Source: Clavaria fumosa (lineage: Eukaryota; Basidiomycota; Agaricomycetes; Agaricales; Clavariaceae). Taken from it: a stretch of DNA of 64,000 bases. The DNA is taken from the NCBI GenBank assembly GCA_951802425.1, contig OX637802.1, positions 558,001-622,000 of the forward strand, in the 5' to 3' direction. The first letter of the stretch is position 1. Every line of letters starts with the position of its first letter. Below the pieces are notes generated by a model. The model searched no databases, was not told where the DNA came from, and saw nothing but the letters and a program-made list of their open reading frames with translations. The position numbers and the translations under genes were made by a program. Shown here piece after piece: positions 24,387 to 37,977 of the stretch.

Positions 24387-27013
24387 CGCAAGAAGCCACC
24401 GGCAGATCACGCGTTTCTTCGCGTACCACACAACACGTGCCCTGCAAAGCGGCAACATTGCCACTTGCGGATGATTACGACTAACGGGTACGGCCTTGTA
24501 ACGAACCCAAATGCAAAAAGCAGACTTGGTAAAAAGGCAGCAGCGCAGCACGCCCACAGCAGAATTATCCAGCAAAAAAAAATATCACAGGATCCACATC
24601 GCTTCCAATGATGCGGGCCGCACGGAACGAAAAGGCGCAATCTTGCCACACACAGTGGCACAGGAGGAAATGATGTGATGATCGCCGCGGCGCACTGTAC
24701 GACACCAGCACAGCATCCAGCATGTGGCATGTCGAGGCGAGGCGGTGATCATGAGTCCATCAATCCCAAGAAAATGCTCATCCGCAGTTACACAAAAAAA
24801 GATCGTCCTTGGCCTGTTTGCATCCCAGCGTGGGAGTCGTCGGCTGTCGCTGCACCCGGCCCGGCGGCGACCGCCGCGATAAAAAAGAGAACGCGACACC
24901 GCACACCTGCCTCCAACCATCGAACCTATTAGACGCCACCAAGCGTCGACTTCGCGCAGAGAGACGGCCGATTCGAGGGGAGGAACTGGAGGGGCTGCTG
25001 TGCACGCCTCCGGGGTTCCCGCGCAATGCATCCCTCAACCCAAATTTCATATCTCTTTTCAATTACGGGAATCCGCTTGATAGATCATGCGTCGCCTCGG
25101 GCGCTGAGCACGTCAAGAGTACCGCCTGTCCTGTTTTTTCCACGGTGCGTTGAGCTGTCAGGCCGCAGGGTTGCGTAAACGTATAAATGTGATCTGATCT
25201 GATGAGTAGAACAGCCACGAACACACCCAGAAAGAGTCTGTGGATGTGCACGCCAGGTCCCCAGCGACTTCTAGACCACCTCCGCAGCTCTCCAAATAGG
25301 GACTTGTCGGCCCACAGCTCTGAGCAATCGTGCAAATAACCTATACTCGCACAGCTCAGCTGCGCAAGCAGAAGAGTTATTATATATAAAAAGACTGCGA
25401 GCCTAAAGGGAAAACAACTCAGAGTTGACAGCTGCAATGAATCGTCGCGACGACGGCCCTGGACACTGGACCTAAGCGAGCCTGTCAGGAGGGACACACA
25501 TCGGTAGACACCGACTTTGCAGATCACGTCCTGACCAAGGCCTTTAAAAATAAGACTTTGAGCTCCGCAGGGTCGTTGGTCATGATTTAAGCGAGAACCC
25601 AATCAAGAAAATACGCGCCCAGAGCATCACCCGCCACCGCCCCAACCTGACCTTGGACGAGCACGGCTGCACAAATCAGGCAAGTCCTGTAAAAGCTTCG
25701 TTTGCGGTGATATTGCGGTCGTTCGCGGCCCGAGAGTGGCGGCGCTAAATGTGGCACTGTTCTCCTCGACGCCGTTCCTGTACCGTGCTTGCGCTTGTAC
25801 AAGTTGCACTGAAGTTGCACTGTTGGTCCCACAATATGAAATACGAGAACACGGAACTTTTCTTTTACAAATATATTTCTTCTATCCGTCTCAGTCATGA
25901 CGAGGACGAGGCTGTGTGTGTGTGGGACCATCGCACATGTAAGTAAGTGCACAGTCATAACCGATGACCACATCCGATAGTCGCCAACTTCCATTCTATG
26001 CCCTGCAAGTTCGAGGGACAAATGGCGGCCGTCGTACTGTACATAATTAATGGCCCCTTCTTCCCACCACCATGCATCCCGGACCCGGCTGGCTGGTAAC
26101 GCGGTGAGTAACTTAGGGTGCCAACAACAACGGCAGCCCCAAAGAAAGCCAGCCCAGCCAGCCCAGCCAACGCATTCATCTCATCAGAAGGTCGGGCTAG
26201 CCGGGATCCATTACAGTAACAGTAAAGACCGAAGCAAGGCTTGCAATCAACCCCCCCCCCCTCCCCCCCCCCTCGACCCCTGGCTGGGCTTATCTGGGCT
26301 CTCGCCGTCATCAATACGCAACTGTAATCAGTCTCGGCAGCCTCTGTAACGAAGTCAACCAGCCTATATCATTCTCATTCTTGGCTGCTTTGCGACAGCC
26401 CAACACCAGTTTGACAAGCGCGGCTCTTGCCCTGATGTAGAAATGCTTGGTTGCCGCAGTTGGCAGTTGGTAGCACTCATCCTGACTCATCAAGCTTCGC
26501 ATTACCGACCCATCGAAGCCACCTGGTGATTCTCGTGAGAGCTGCCATTGACTTCTTCTGCCGGCGCCACCGGCCTCAGGAGCATATCATGATGACTAGG
26601 GGGGGTAGCACAGAAAGCGAGAGAAGATGAAAAAAAGAAACAGGAGAATAAAAAAACACATGCATGTGCACCCCCGGCACATATCCGAATTGTTTGCGTT
26701 ATTATAGTTAAAGGGTATTAAAAGTGAACAGCAAAGGAAGAGTGATGGCACAGGAGATGATTGCAAACGATGTCGTGAGTCAGGGTATGAGAAGAAAAAA
26801 ACATACAAGGATTACTTCTGATATCAACTTTCATGATTACGAAGGATACAAAAAAATTGTCCTGTCCGTTTTCGACGTTCTTTGTCTAAGAGGCAAGTCC
26901 GTTGTTTCCCGGTGCATATAACCAAGTGGAGGGGGGGGGGAGAGAGAAAAGAAGAGCTGGTGGAGCAGGGGAGGAAGCCAGGCCCGGCAAGGCAGGAAGA
27001 TGAATCCAAAATG
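24387..27013. other. Intergenic region between cysteine synthase and the Zn2Cys6 gene, no supported gene
   Basis: Several 90-180 codon open frames exist (for example 25063-25602 minus) but none shows a domain, signal peptide with sensible context or paired exons. A C-rich homopolymer tract occurs at 26250-26279. The region includes the upstream side of the cysteine synthase gene and the 3' flank of the regulator. Confidence 0.4.
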
Positions 27014-29447
27014 CTAAGGCTCGGCCAGGCGCTTCTGGAGCTTCGCAGAAGAATAACCTAAATGAAGAGCGTGAGCATATGCAAGCACCCCCCCCACACA
27101 CACATCGCAAACACCCCCTCACGAAAGGCCCGTAAACGGCGACTTACTGAGGAGCGGGAATCGGGCACCGAGCGCGTTCATCGCGAACAGGACGCTCCCG
27201 AGCTCGTTCCTGACGTCTCGGCTGTCAACCAGCGGCCACGACCGTTCGCGGGTGCGCAGCTCGCGCACGAGCACCTCGGCCGCACACGTCCAACAAGGCT
27301 AAATGAAAGAAAAAATTTGTAACATAAGTCGCGGTCGAAATGAACATCCCCCGAGAAGGGGAAAAAAAAAAAAAACCTTACCCCAACTATAGGATCTAAG
27401 AACCCAAAGTCCGCATCCGCGATGTGTCCAATGACCTTGACGCACGCGTGCGCCGCGCGCAGCGCTTTGTCGTACAGCACCGAGTCCTCGTGACTGAAGC
27501 GGTAGCACAAATGGATGAGCGCCGCGTGCGCGAGGCTGTGTACCGCGACCAGCGCGTGCCGGTTCGCGGGCAGCAGTGCGTCCAGCTGCGCCGCGGGCAC
27601 CAGCGTCGTGATGAACCGTGAGATCGCACGTTCCAGTGTCTGGAACTCCTCGCGCGCCGCGCTCGATGAGGTGCGCACGCCTGTGTGGGGGAGAAAAGAC
27701 ATTGAGTTTGACGTGCACAGGTGGAGGGCTGAGGGTTTGGTTTTGGCCTTACGGAGATCCCAGGATGTGGACAGCCGGTCTGCGCGTTCGAAGAGCGTAG
27801 ACGCCTTCACGCGCAGCGCGGGAATTGAGAATCCACCCGTGACACCCGGCGACTGGCCCTCCAAGAACGCCTGAAGATTGTGGTGATAATGTTGGGTTTG
27901 ATCCAGTTGTCCCTGCCAGAAACCCTTCAGTTGAGCAGACATTCTGTCGCACAACAAGAGCACACTTACCGACTCGTACTCCTCCATGCTCTGGGGCCAC
28001 GGCAATTTAAGGGCGGTGAGGGCATCGCGGCCATCGGGAATGACGGGAGGCTTGCGCAGCACGACGGACCAACAACGATCCAGGTTAAACACATGCCAGA
28101 ACGCCGCGATTCGCTCTCCCTGCTCCACCACGTCCTTGGGCGGGCTAAGGCGCATCGCCTCCAGCGGCTCGAACCCGGCACTTGACGGCGGCCCCACTGC
28201 CGCTGCTGGTGACGACGCCATCGCCGCCATCGAGGGGGACGAGGGGGACGAATGGCGTGGCCGGTGCAGCCCGCACTGCAGCGCCAGCGATGCGGCGGAG
28301 CTCACATGGTAGCTGCCCTCGAGGATGCGCCCGTTCGAGAGGAAGTACAGCGCGAGGAGACACGACGCCTGTATCACGTCGAGCACGCGGTCCGCGAGGC
28401 GCAGCGCGTCCGCGAGGGCGTGCAGCGCCTGTGCGAGGAAGTGGCCCTCGTGCGCGCTCAGCGGCCCCGGGCGCGCGACGTAGCACGCCCAGAGGTAGAT
28501 CGCGTTCAGGAGGACAGGATGTCGTGCCTGCTGATGGTGCTGCATAGTGGTAGGCCGTAGCACTGAGTCGCGCAGCCGTCCCATGTGAATTTCGAGCCCG
28601 GTTTGGTGGCGGTACTGTGCAAAGTAGTCCAGGCTGTGAAGGGGACGATTCAGAAGAAAAAAATTAACAATTCTTTTTCGTGGGTGATCAGCGTTTTGTT
28701 TTCACGCACAGCATGGGTGCGAGGTTCATGTGTAGCATGGGGTCTTCCATAGAGTAGCCGTTCATGAGAGGTGTCTGGGATGGTGACGGGACGCCCTGTG
28801 ATGAATGGGTCAGCGCAACGGGCCGCAATGCGACAGACCTTACTTCACCGGAAGGGTCCAAACTGGGGGTGGGGAGTTGCCCGGATCTTAGGGCAAGTGA
28901 GATAAATATTTAAAATCCTGAGAGCCAGCTGTGGGAAGGGACGGGCAACATACCCGAGGCGAAAGGAGAGTGAGACGCGGCGATTGAGGTGCCGCTGGAA
29001 GAGCCGTCCGTGGAAGACGTGGCGGAATCTGAGCGCCTGTGGCCGTGCGGGTCGAAGAGTGTAACGGAAGGGGAGGTGATTTCTGGGTCCTCGAGCTCGC
29101 GGATACGCTGCTCGAGACGGGTGATGGTCTCGCGCAATATTTGTGTCCTAGTTTTTCCCCGCCCGTCGTCGTACTCGCAACCCTCTGATTTCTTTGCGCG
29201 AAGACATTGCTGACAGCTTGGTTTGGCGCCGTCGCACCTCTGCGGTGAGTCAGAATGACATTGTTGGTTCCTAGCGGCGAGAATATAATAACCCACCATT
29301 TTCCGTTTTCTAAATGGACGAGGACGGGTCAACGAATGTTGCGGAGGAGAAAGACGTGGATTATGCTCGCCTGCATCTGAGACATGCCTTTCCCCGTTGG
29401 AGAGTGCTACCAGGAACAGAGAGCTCGTCGGAAGCCGATTTGACCAT
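27014..29447 (-). CDS. Zn2Cys6 (Gal4-type) transcription factor
   Basis: Nuclear DNA-binding regulator with a fungal-specific middle homology region; targets unknown. ATG at 29447 opens MVKSASDELSV and then RGKACLRC. The zinc cluster is complete only when two introns are removed around a 13-nt exon (29297-29309): C-X2-C-X6-C-X6-C-X2-C-X8-C. A coiled-coil linker (RETITRLEQRIRELED) follows. The middle homology region lies at 28550-27440 (LLNAIYLWACYVARP, ASCLLALYFLSNGRILEGSY, AASLALQCGLH, NLDRCWSVVLRKPP). The C-terminal exons encode VLVRELRTRERSWPLVDSRD and YSSAKLQKRLAEP, ending at 27014. The donor of the first intron is GC (GCGAGC, 29370). No frame break. The middle region is much more G+C-rich than the 5' exons. 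The ~4.4-kb gene-free DNA upstream may hold control sequences. Confidence 0.85.
29297..29309 (-). other. 13-nt microexon in the zinc cluster
   Basis: Bounded by an intron with donor GCGAGC (29370) and acceptor TTTAG (29310), and an intron with donor GTGGGT (29296) and acceptor CCGCAG. It supplies the last part of an Arg codon plus K-R-K-M and joins CLRC to RCDGAKPSC in frame. Confidence 0.65.
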
Positions 29448-32400
29448 GACAAGAAATTTAAACGGGTTGCCGAAGCGCACAGAGTCAATCTGAAATATGC
29501 AAGAACGATGGGATTGTTGATCTTCCTAATTATTAGAGCAGAACGAAGCGCGAATGCATGAAGCAAGCGAAGGTATAGGTCGAGGTAGAGGACGGAGGAG
29601 GATAACCTCGGCGAGCCTGTATATGGATTGAGGAAAGGGGGGGGGGGGGAGGTTGGTGACGAACCGGGGTTCTTTCTGGGTGGGGATGTGTGCTTTAAAG
29701 TGAGAGGCATATTAGGAACTGACTGACTTGCGTCAACACACACAGCCTCCTCCTTTTCCTTTTTCTTCTTTTCCGACTTGACTTGACCGACCACCATTGA
29801 CCCATACACTCGACCCACATTAGCTGGTTCTGTCCAAGTCTGGTTGTGTTTGTGTTGTGTTGTTGTTGTGGCAGAGAAAGGGAGAGAGAAAGTAAAATAA
29901 AATATAAATAAAATATATATATTTAGGTTATTCTAAAATGGGTAATTTCAAAGCCATTTTGCCCTCTTTTTGATCTATTACATAAATTACCTTTTAAAGG
30001 CATATAACTCTCACGGTGGCCATACCACTTCTTTTCCCCCTCCTCTCCTTTAGCACAGCGCTCATCGTCGCATTGTTCATGTCGCATTGTTCATTTCTTC
30101 GTCCACGATGAACCCTCTGATGGCAGGCATGTGTGGCGCATCTGCACAAATCGCCGTGAAGTCTCTTGTTCTGATCCCCCAATTCCCATCTTACAACCAT
30201 CGCTCGTTTGATCCTTGTGCCTCGACATGCAACGACGATCTCCCGTTTCGTTCCTCGATCTCGACGGCAACTTCAATTAGTTGGCATTGGCGAGCACCAA
30301 ATGCAGTGCGGAATACATAAGTAACCTCTATCTCGCGGCGTAATCATATCACTATGTCGTGTCCGTGTCGTTCAGGTGCATCTATCCATCTCTCTTTTGT
30401 TTACTTGATTGCCTGGCTTCCAATGTTGACGATCAACGCTTCTCTTTCAGATCGTCACGTAAAAGACTTATATGGCTGCATTCCATCATGGGGGGGAAGG
30501 AAATTTTTTCAAAGACACCGGATGGTCCGTCTCTTCTTCTTACACCCATTGCAAGGAGCCGACCGTGCTCCGGCTCCACCTAAATGACTTTATGAGGATA
30601 GCCTCCAGCGCTGACTGCGCCATCTGTCAGCCCTGTTGCCTGGTCGAGTGATCCTCGGAAGGAAGTAAGACATTAAAAAAAAAACAGGCATACTTTGGTA
30701 CCAACTCCATTTGCCTTCCCGCGCGCCAGTCACAGCTCACAGCCTCGGAGGAGGGCGTCTCCGTCTTCCCATTTAATAACAAACGTCACCTTCTACAGCA
30801 AACTCGTCCTCTGCACCTGTCTAGGCACGCTCGGCCCACATTGGTCAGCGACGCGTCATTTCACAACAGCGCCTGGGTACCCGCAGTGCGCATGTAATGC
30901 TGTACATCGCGCCTCGCGGATCCTTCCCCGTCTTGATCAACGTCCACGTTCTGCCGGGACGCCCGTTTGCTCGGTCCCCCATCACACACACACCCAGGAA
31001 CGTGTTGGACGGTTCCATGCACCCTTTCTGTTTCGTAATCGTAATAATAACTTTGCGTAATCTGCTCTTTTTTTCCCTGATCTTTTTTGGCTCTTTTTTT
31101 TTTTCCCTGCCAAGCATCATCTCCCTGCCCTGCGCAAATCACAGCCTACATAGTCCGTCGCAAGGATAGTTTTAGCGGTACAGCCTCAGTGGTGGTGGTG
31201 CGACCACCATATCTGTGTTTATTTGTTTGCTCATTCACTGGTTCGGGGCCCGCTACCGACGTCGCTGACATACTGAGCATACCGTCATCGCACCGAGCAA
31301 CCACTCGTCGGTTGCGCCCAGTGATCTGTTCCCACCAAAAGATACATTCATTCATGATCATCGCTCGAGAGCTCGTGCTCGTACCCGGTACGGCTCCGTT
31401 GCGAGCAACAACACGAACGTCTTCATCATGTCCCATTCGTGCTGCAGCGACAATAATACATTTTTGTCCCTCCTGCGATGAAGTAGCGCGAGATCACGCC
31501 GTGCCACCGGAATATACCAGAATCACCGAATCACCGAGAAGCACGACACAAGCCTATCGGGCGTTCACCATACCGTAAACAGCACCCTAACGAAAACGAC
31601 CATGCGCGTCTCAGCGCGCACGCACGCGACACACCCATATCGCTCATCCCGCCGTGGGTCCTGCCAATCCCATCCCAAACCCAAAAAAAAAACAGAAGGG
31701 AAATTTGTATAATCGCACCGGGTACGGCTTGCAGCGCACTATCGAGAAAGAGAACAATGGTATACCCCCGTCGTGAACGAGAAACAATAAGTTGCCCTCG
31801 ACTTGAGTCATTCGAAGGGCAACTGACAGTGCGCAGCGCCAGCCCGAAGCCGCTCGCTCCACACTCCCAGGCCACGTAGCAAGGGTGGCACACGACACGT
31901 AATGGCCACAGGGACGACGCACCTTACATATTGGCTCTCCAGTGCCCCGGGTAGCATAACGAAAAAAAAGAAATGGAAAAAAAATTAAATGAGAAAAGAG
32001 GATAGATGTGCCGCCGTCTCCATGTGCATGTGTGTCGCAGGAACCGCAGCAGCGCGTATACGTGCCTCGCCCACACGCGGAAATTCCTGGCTTTTCCTGT
32101 CTTGTCTTTTTTTTTTTCCCTGAAAGACTGTGATGATAGCGACCTTGTTCGTCTGCGCCCAAGGGAAGACTGCATCGCATTTCATGGCTTGAAATGAAAT
32201 CGGGGCGTGAACGTACCCGACGGCCATCGTGGATAGAAAGTACAGGGGTGACGTTATTATGCATGCCTGCATGCACGCATGAAAGACGTTAGAAGGGTGA
32301 TGCAAAAGGCGATGATGGACGAGGACGCAAAGTGCTGCGTGTTAGGAATCGTTGTCGGGCGTCTAAAGGTCGCGTCAGCTCCCGACGGCTGTGCCCTTTG

Positions 32401-33862
32401 CTAAGTGCGGCAGCGGCATCTGGGAGATCTTCGTGTCCGAACCAGCCTTACTTCGAAAGCTGCACCTTGACGCACCCACCTAGACTCTGACGCGGGACTT
32501 TTCCTTCGTTCCTGTATGAATGATCGATCCGTCCCGACCTCACAGGCACCATTTAGTCCAAAATGCGAAGTAATATCCGCCCTTCGACGCCATCGGAGAT
32601 GACTAGCACCGCAACGCTCATGCGTCATAAGCCGCCAAAGCTGATCCGTGAGTCGAAATAGTGACGGGTTGAATGAGTCCAGGCTGTGTCCATTGCTGCT
32701 AGAGCGGTCGAAGAATACCACCATTTGGGATGATCGATCAAGTTCTCCACTGCCATGCCGTTCAATTTCCACCCACACCACCCGCACAAAGAAAGAGAGC
32801 CAGCAGCACCGCCTACTCGCGCGCCCAGATCAATGTCATGTGACCCCGTCGCGTCGCGCTAACGGGGGGCTCGGGGCGTAAAGGAGTCCGACGGAGCTTT
32901 GCGCGGATCCACGGTTTTTAGTGTGCATAAGTTGGATGGGGCTGCGCGGGCAAGCAGTTGCCGGCGGTCCCGGTGGTGCTGGGGCGGGGCTGGGCCCTAC
33001 TGCGCTCCTCGAGGCGCTTAGCATTTTCCCGGGGCCAACGGCAATTGCGCAGGGAAGCGGGCGCTTCAGGCAGATCACATCTCCATGTAAGGAAAGTTTC
33101 TCTCGGGGTTAGCGCTCGACCACCCACCCCCTTTGCATGTGAATGCAGTGTATTCACTTGAGTCGGACTCACTCCTCGTGCCACTTCGATGATTTTCTTT
33201 TTTTTTTTTTTTTGCCGCCGGAGCAAGTTACTCGGGGGCGGGCTCACGAAATGGCCTTGTGTCTCGATGGAGAAAGAGACGATTGGAGTCAAGTGCACAT
33301 TCTTTGGGTGGTGGCATGTGGAGTGGCACAGCCACTTCCATGTGGGTGCTGGTGATCCTTCTTGAATTCACATACCTTTCCTGGTTGGATCATCACAGCA
33401 GTAGGTCACCCTAGTTACCGTGAATGCTGAAAAGGGGGAGTGGCGCATACCACTCGCATATTTTTTTTTGAAAAAAATTTCACTTGGCTGTCCACCCAAG
33501 TGTAGATGACACATGAACTCCTTGACATTGTATCAATAATTGACAACCCCAAATTTGAAGGCGATGCTCGTGTGAGCGAGGACACAGTGGGTCATGGGAA
33601 CTTGAGCTTACAGCTTAAGTATGAAGGAACTTTCATGGGCAATAAGTAGAATTCTAGATAAGCTGATCCGTGTTGGCTCGAAGGAATGGAGACTTCTGGC
33701 TCTGGACATGTGCCAATCTACATCGTATTACATCGCAAGCTGTCATGGACTTCAACAACGTTTACAACAAGACTCATTACAAAAGCGTTTTCAATACACC
33801 AACCTTTCTCTAGCATAGACATGCACAGCAACCCGGATCTAAATATTCCAAAGAGGCTAATT
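29448..33862. other. 4.4-kb gene-free region
   Basis: Between the 5' end of the Zn2Cys6 gene and the 3' end of CTR9. Short overlapping open frames on both strands (up to about 210 codons, for example 31644-32276 minus) have no family features, odd composition and no splice-linked partners. Poly(T)/poly(A) runs and CT-rich tracts recur (31090, 31682, 32110, 33195). I see no tRNA or recognised repeat. Confidence 0.4.
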
Positions 33863-36800
33863 CTATTTTTCATCATCGGTATCTGAGACGAGCTCCTTCG
33901 ATTTACTGCAACGGTGCAAGGAAAGAAAAAAAAAATCAGAATCGTTACGCTTGTCTTGGACAACGTGCACTTACTATTGTTTTCTCCGTGGCATGCCCGC
34001 CGCTGCATCCTCGTCGTCTTCATCCCTGACAATCCTCTTCTTCGCTCCACGGCCCTTTTTGGAAGCCTTGTTCTCCCCATCCTCTTCATCACTAAACAGC
34101 GCCTGCCCCTCCTCGCCCTGCTCTTTCTTCGGCTTGCCCCGCCGCTTTTTCTTCGGCTCACCCGCCTCGTCTCCACTAGCAGCCTCCGCCTTGCCTTTCC
34201 TCGTCTTCTTCCCCTTCTTCTCCCGTTCTTCATCACTGTCCATCCGGACCTCCCGAGTCCACTCCTGCGCCTGTTCTCTAGCCAAACGCCGCTCCCCGGC
34301 CAGGATCTTCGCCTGCCGCTCCAGTTCCACCTGTCGCTCCCGCTGCGACGAACATGCAATCAGCACTCGAACCGTGTCAGCAAAAAAAACGAGCGTGCGC
34401 AGAATCACCTCTAGCGTCTCTTGCCGCTCTTTCTCCTCCTGTCGTCGTTGTCTCGCAGCATCCAGCTTGGCTTGCATCTCCGCCTCATACTGCCGTTGCG
34501 CAGCAAGGTGTTCGTCTCCTTTCCGCAACATGGTGTCGCCATACTTTTTCCGGTGACTCACCATTTCACGGCTGTACGGGACCATTTGCGCTTTATCGGC
34601 GGCAAGCGAAGCAAATAACCTGCAACGGAGCATCAGCAGAAGCACTACTATAGAAACGGGGGATGAACTCACTTCTGCGCATGACCAGCTTGGTCAATTG
34701 CCAATTGCAGATCTTTAAGCGTCCGCTTCGGCGGTTGGATTCCAAACATCATTTCAACCGCTTTCTGTTGGATCATCGCAATGTTGTAAAGGATGGCTTT
34801 GTCGCTGGGTTGTATATGCAGAGCCTGGTGAGAGGCAATCAAGGAAATGAAAGGGATAGAACCTCGTAGAACTCCTACCGCTTGTGCATATCGCAGCGCT
34901 GTGTTAATGGCCGCGAACGATTGGTCATTGTTTGCTTTGGCGTACCAAGAACGACATAGACACAACAGCACAGGCACGTTGTGTCCGTCGTAGAATTTTG
35001 TTGACGCGGTTTCATACTGTGAAAAGAACATTCGGTCACAAGGACATGGCGGTCAGAAATAAACCTTACACTTTCAATAGCACGGTCAAACTCGTCCCGT
35101 GCGTAATAGCAATGCCCCATGTTCAAGTACACACTCCCGTCGTTGATGGATTCTCTGACCTTCGCAAAAACATCCAAAGCGTCTCTCGCATTCTTGTATC
35201 GCCTCTGAATCTCATCCGTGGAGGGTGGCGGTAGTCCGCTTAGCGTGCCGAGAGCGTCTTCTGCGGTGACGATAGCGAGGCCTTGCGCCGCGATCGCACA
35301 TCCCGAATCCAGCTGCAGTGCCTTCTCGTAGAACTCTGCGGAACGCTGAAAGCCTTTCCGGCGCTCCTCAAGGCCTTTCGGGCTGCTCTCGCGACTCTCT
35401 CGCGCCTGGTGATACTGCAGCCACCCAGCGGCACATAAAGAGTACACGTCGTACTTCTCGTGGTCCCTTAAAGTCGTGAACACGAAATCCTTGGCATGCT
35501 TCGGCAGGTTAGACTCGACCAGGAAATATGTGTAGAACGCGCGCAGATTGAGGTTGTTGTTCTGCGAGGTGAGCGCTTGTTTGAGGAGCTCGTGAGCATC
35601 GTCCTTGAGATTCAGATCCGCCAACATTTGTGCCAGTCGGACTTTGGCTTTGAGCGGCATCAGGAAGTGATCTGTCGGCAGGAGAGGAGCACACACCATC
35701 AACATATTCGGGATGTCGGGTGAGAAGCTTGTTGTAGGCTTCTTTTGCCAACCCTTTGTCCCCTTGGTCCTCGTACACTCTCGCAAGATTGTACAATATT
35801 GAGGTCGCCATAGCCTCGCCGTCTTCTGTGCCGAGCCCAGAGGCGCTGACCAGGGCATCCTCATAGGACCTCCTTGCTTCAGGGTAATTTTGCGACATAT
35901 GGGCCAGCACGCCGAGATTATTCAGCAATCTTGGCTCGTTTCTTTTCCCCTGCAGTTGGCTGAGTCTCAACGCTTCCTTCAGAGCACGCTCCACCCGTTC
36001 CAGACTTTCCGCTTGCCATGACCGTGCGATCTCAGTGTGGACGTTAACGTCACCCGCAATGTTGTTCGCCGTCCGACTGAGTGCCTGTGGTGAGCTGCTC
36101 CCGTCGGCAAGATTTGCACGGGGGTAGTCCGGAAGACGTAGTGTTCTGCTGATTCGTTCAAATAGCTCTCTTGCCCGCCCTATTTCTCGCGTTACGTCTG
36201 CACTCAATACACCGGGGCGGGGATGGATACGCAGAGCCGCGAGCATTGCTACGGCCGCAAGCATTGGTGTCGCCTCTGGCGTCGAGAGCGAGGGTGCTAA
36301 TGGCGGTTGGCCATGAGTGGGTGACTGAACGAGCGTATCCAGCGTATGTATCGCTGCCGCCAATTCATCTGCACGAGGATTAATATTCGACGAAGATCAG
36401 TATGGTCATTCTATACATACCCTTTCTCATTTGCACCTGGGCCAAGCCGATCGCTGCCACAGCATTTTTTGGTTGTTCATCGAGGGCAGTCGTGAAATAC
36501 TTCGCGGCTTGTGAAAGGAGGTCTTGAGCATGGGAGATACGTGCGGCACGAATGTATCCTTCCGTAAATACTGCTAGCGTATCAGCGAATTGTATCGTCC
36601 GTTCTGCTAGCTTCAAGGCCTGCCTCGATGACATGAACCGGAGATGTCCCACGGCAGAGGAAATATAGGAACATACCCGAGAATGATGACCTTTGCGTAT
36701 AAATAGCTCACAAAGGGCATTAGCGGCAGAAGCGCTCCGTTGGTTTTGGTTGAAAGCATTTTGAATGAAGGTTGTGCCTTGCACGAACAACTGAGTGCGC

Positions 36801-37891
36801 TCTTCTTCGAACCGTGGATGACTAGGGTCAACCTGCTTGCTGGCATTGATAGATTGAAGTCCGAGAAGGAGCGAAGGCGCCCATTCGTTTGGGTTCTGAT
36901 GACAAAGTCAGCACATTGCAGTGCCGGGGGCTAGACACCTACCAAGTCGATACTTCGTTCCCAGGCAGCTTTTGCCTTTTCTTTGTGGCCCAAAGCCCAC
37001 AAGCACAATCCTATGCCTATCCGTGGATCAGGAAGACAGCGAGGATTGAGCTGCAGCACTCGCTGGAACAACTTGAGTGCTTGGGTCCAATTCCTGCAGG
37101 AGTAGTGTATCCTGGCCTGCCAACGTAATGCGATTATTGCGAGACATATTTCCTTGACGCGCGTACCTTAGCGAGCAACGCTATGATATTGGTTGGTTTT
37201 TCCGCCAGAACGCCATGAAAAGAGCGGAGGGCGTCGTCCAGGGACTGGGTTGCCAGTTGTTGGATTCCTGTGATTGTGCTCAGGAATTTCGAGGATAAGA
37301 CAATCTGACATGGCATACCTCGAGTAAGGAATGACAGCGTACCGCCAATATTCAGTCCAGACTCCGTGATAATCTTCTCTCCGGCGTTGAGGAACTGGGC
37401 CGCCTCGCGATAGTGATGGTCTTTTGGTTTCGCGTCCTTCATAATGTCCTGGCCTGTCCGAAAAGGTAAAGCGTACGTTATATCCGTGCAAGACCAGCTT
37501 ACGCGCATCGGGTAGGATGAATTTGGGAGCCTTGCGTGCGTGCGCGATCTGTATATTCGCGAGGAGAGCATATACAGGTGGAAGGCTGTCTGTGTCATTG
37601 TGCTCCTGCGCAGCTATCACACCAGTGAGAGTAAGCGATGAAAATCTCGAGGTTGGAACTGGAAATACACGAACAGTTGATGGCGGCCTGCGCGATTTGC
37701 TCAGCGGCTTCAATGTAGCCTCTGCTCCAGTACTCTGCAGCGACCTTCGTCCACACCCAGATCTTCGGCCGACCTTCACATAAGGCGTCAATCACATCCT
37801 GAGGTTCTGGGTCCAAATCATCGAGGTCGATAGTGATAATTTCCTGGTTGTTGAGCTCGATGACCACGGAGCGGCCTGGAGGGTGTTCCAT
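33863..37891 (-). CDS. CTR9: CTR9, TPR scaffold subunit of the Paf1 complex
   Basis: Large tetratricopeptide protein of the RNA polymerase II-associated Paf1 complex (elongation, H2B ubiquitylation and H3K4 methylation; family knowledge). ATG at 37891 gives VVIELNNQEIITIDLDDLDP, the conserved N-terminal strand, then LCEGRPKIWVWTKVAAEYW. TPR-type helices fill 37700-34680 (for example EPRLLNNLGVLAHMSQNYPE, ATSILYNLARVYEDQGDKG, SVYLNMGHCYYARDEFDRAI, SAEFYEKALQLDSGCAIAAQ). The C-terminus is the charged helix YSREMVSHRKKYGDTMLRKG and a Lys/Glu-rich acidic tail. A final GTAAGT intron near 33976 joins KQ to YKSKELVSDTDDEK, so the true stop is at 33863. About fifteen exons, no break seen. It starts 86-158 bp from the divergent HIT gene. 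Confidence 0.92.
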
Positions 37892-37977
37892 GAACGAGGC
37901 GTGGGAAAAAGCAGAATTCCTTGTCTGGATTTCTTGACACAATTGTGCGGATTTGCAGGCCCAATTTAGGCATATTT

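Noticed and set aside
24585..25602. Long minus-strand open frames (148 and 179 codons) upstream of the cysteine synthase gene
   Set aside because: Overlapping open frames occur in other frames too, with high Cys/Arg/Ser content and no recognisable motif; they look like chance frames in G+C-rich DNA.
27299..28547. Several long open frames on both strands inside the Zn2Cys6 gene
   Set aside because: They are shadows of the G+C-rich third-position bias of the regulator's middle homology region, whose own frame has clear family blocks.
31644..32276. 210-codon minus-strand open frame in the gene-free gap
   Set aside because: No family features; crosses poly(T) and poly(A) runs translated as Phe/Lys tracts.
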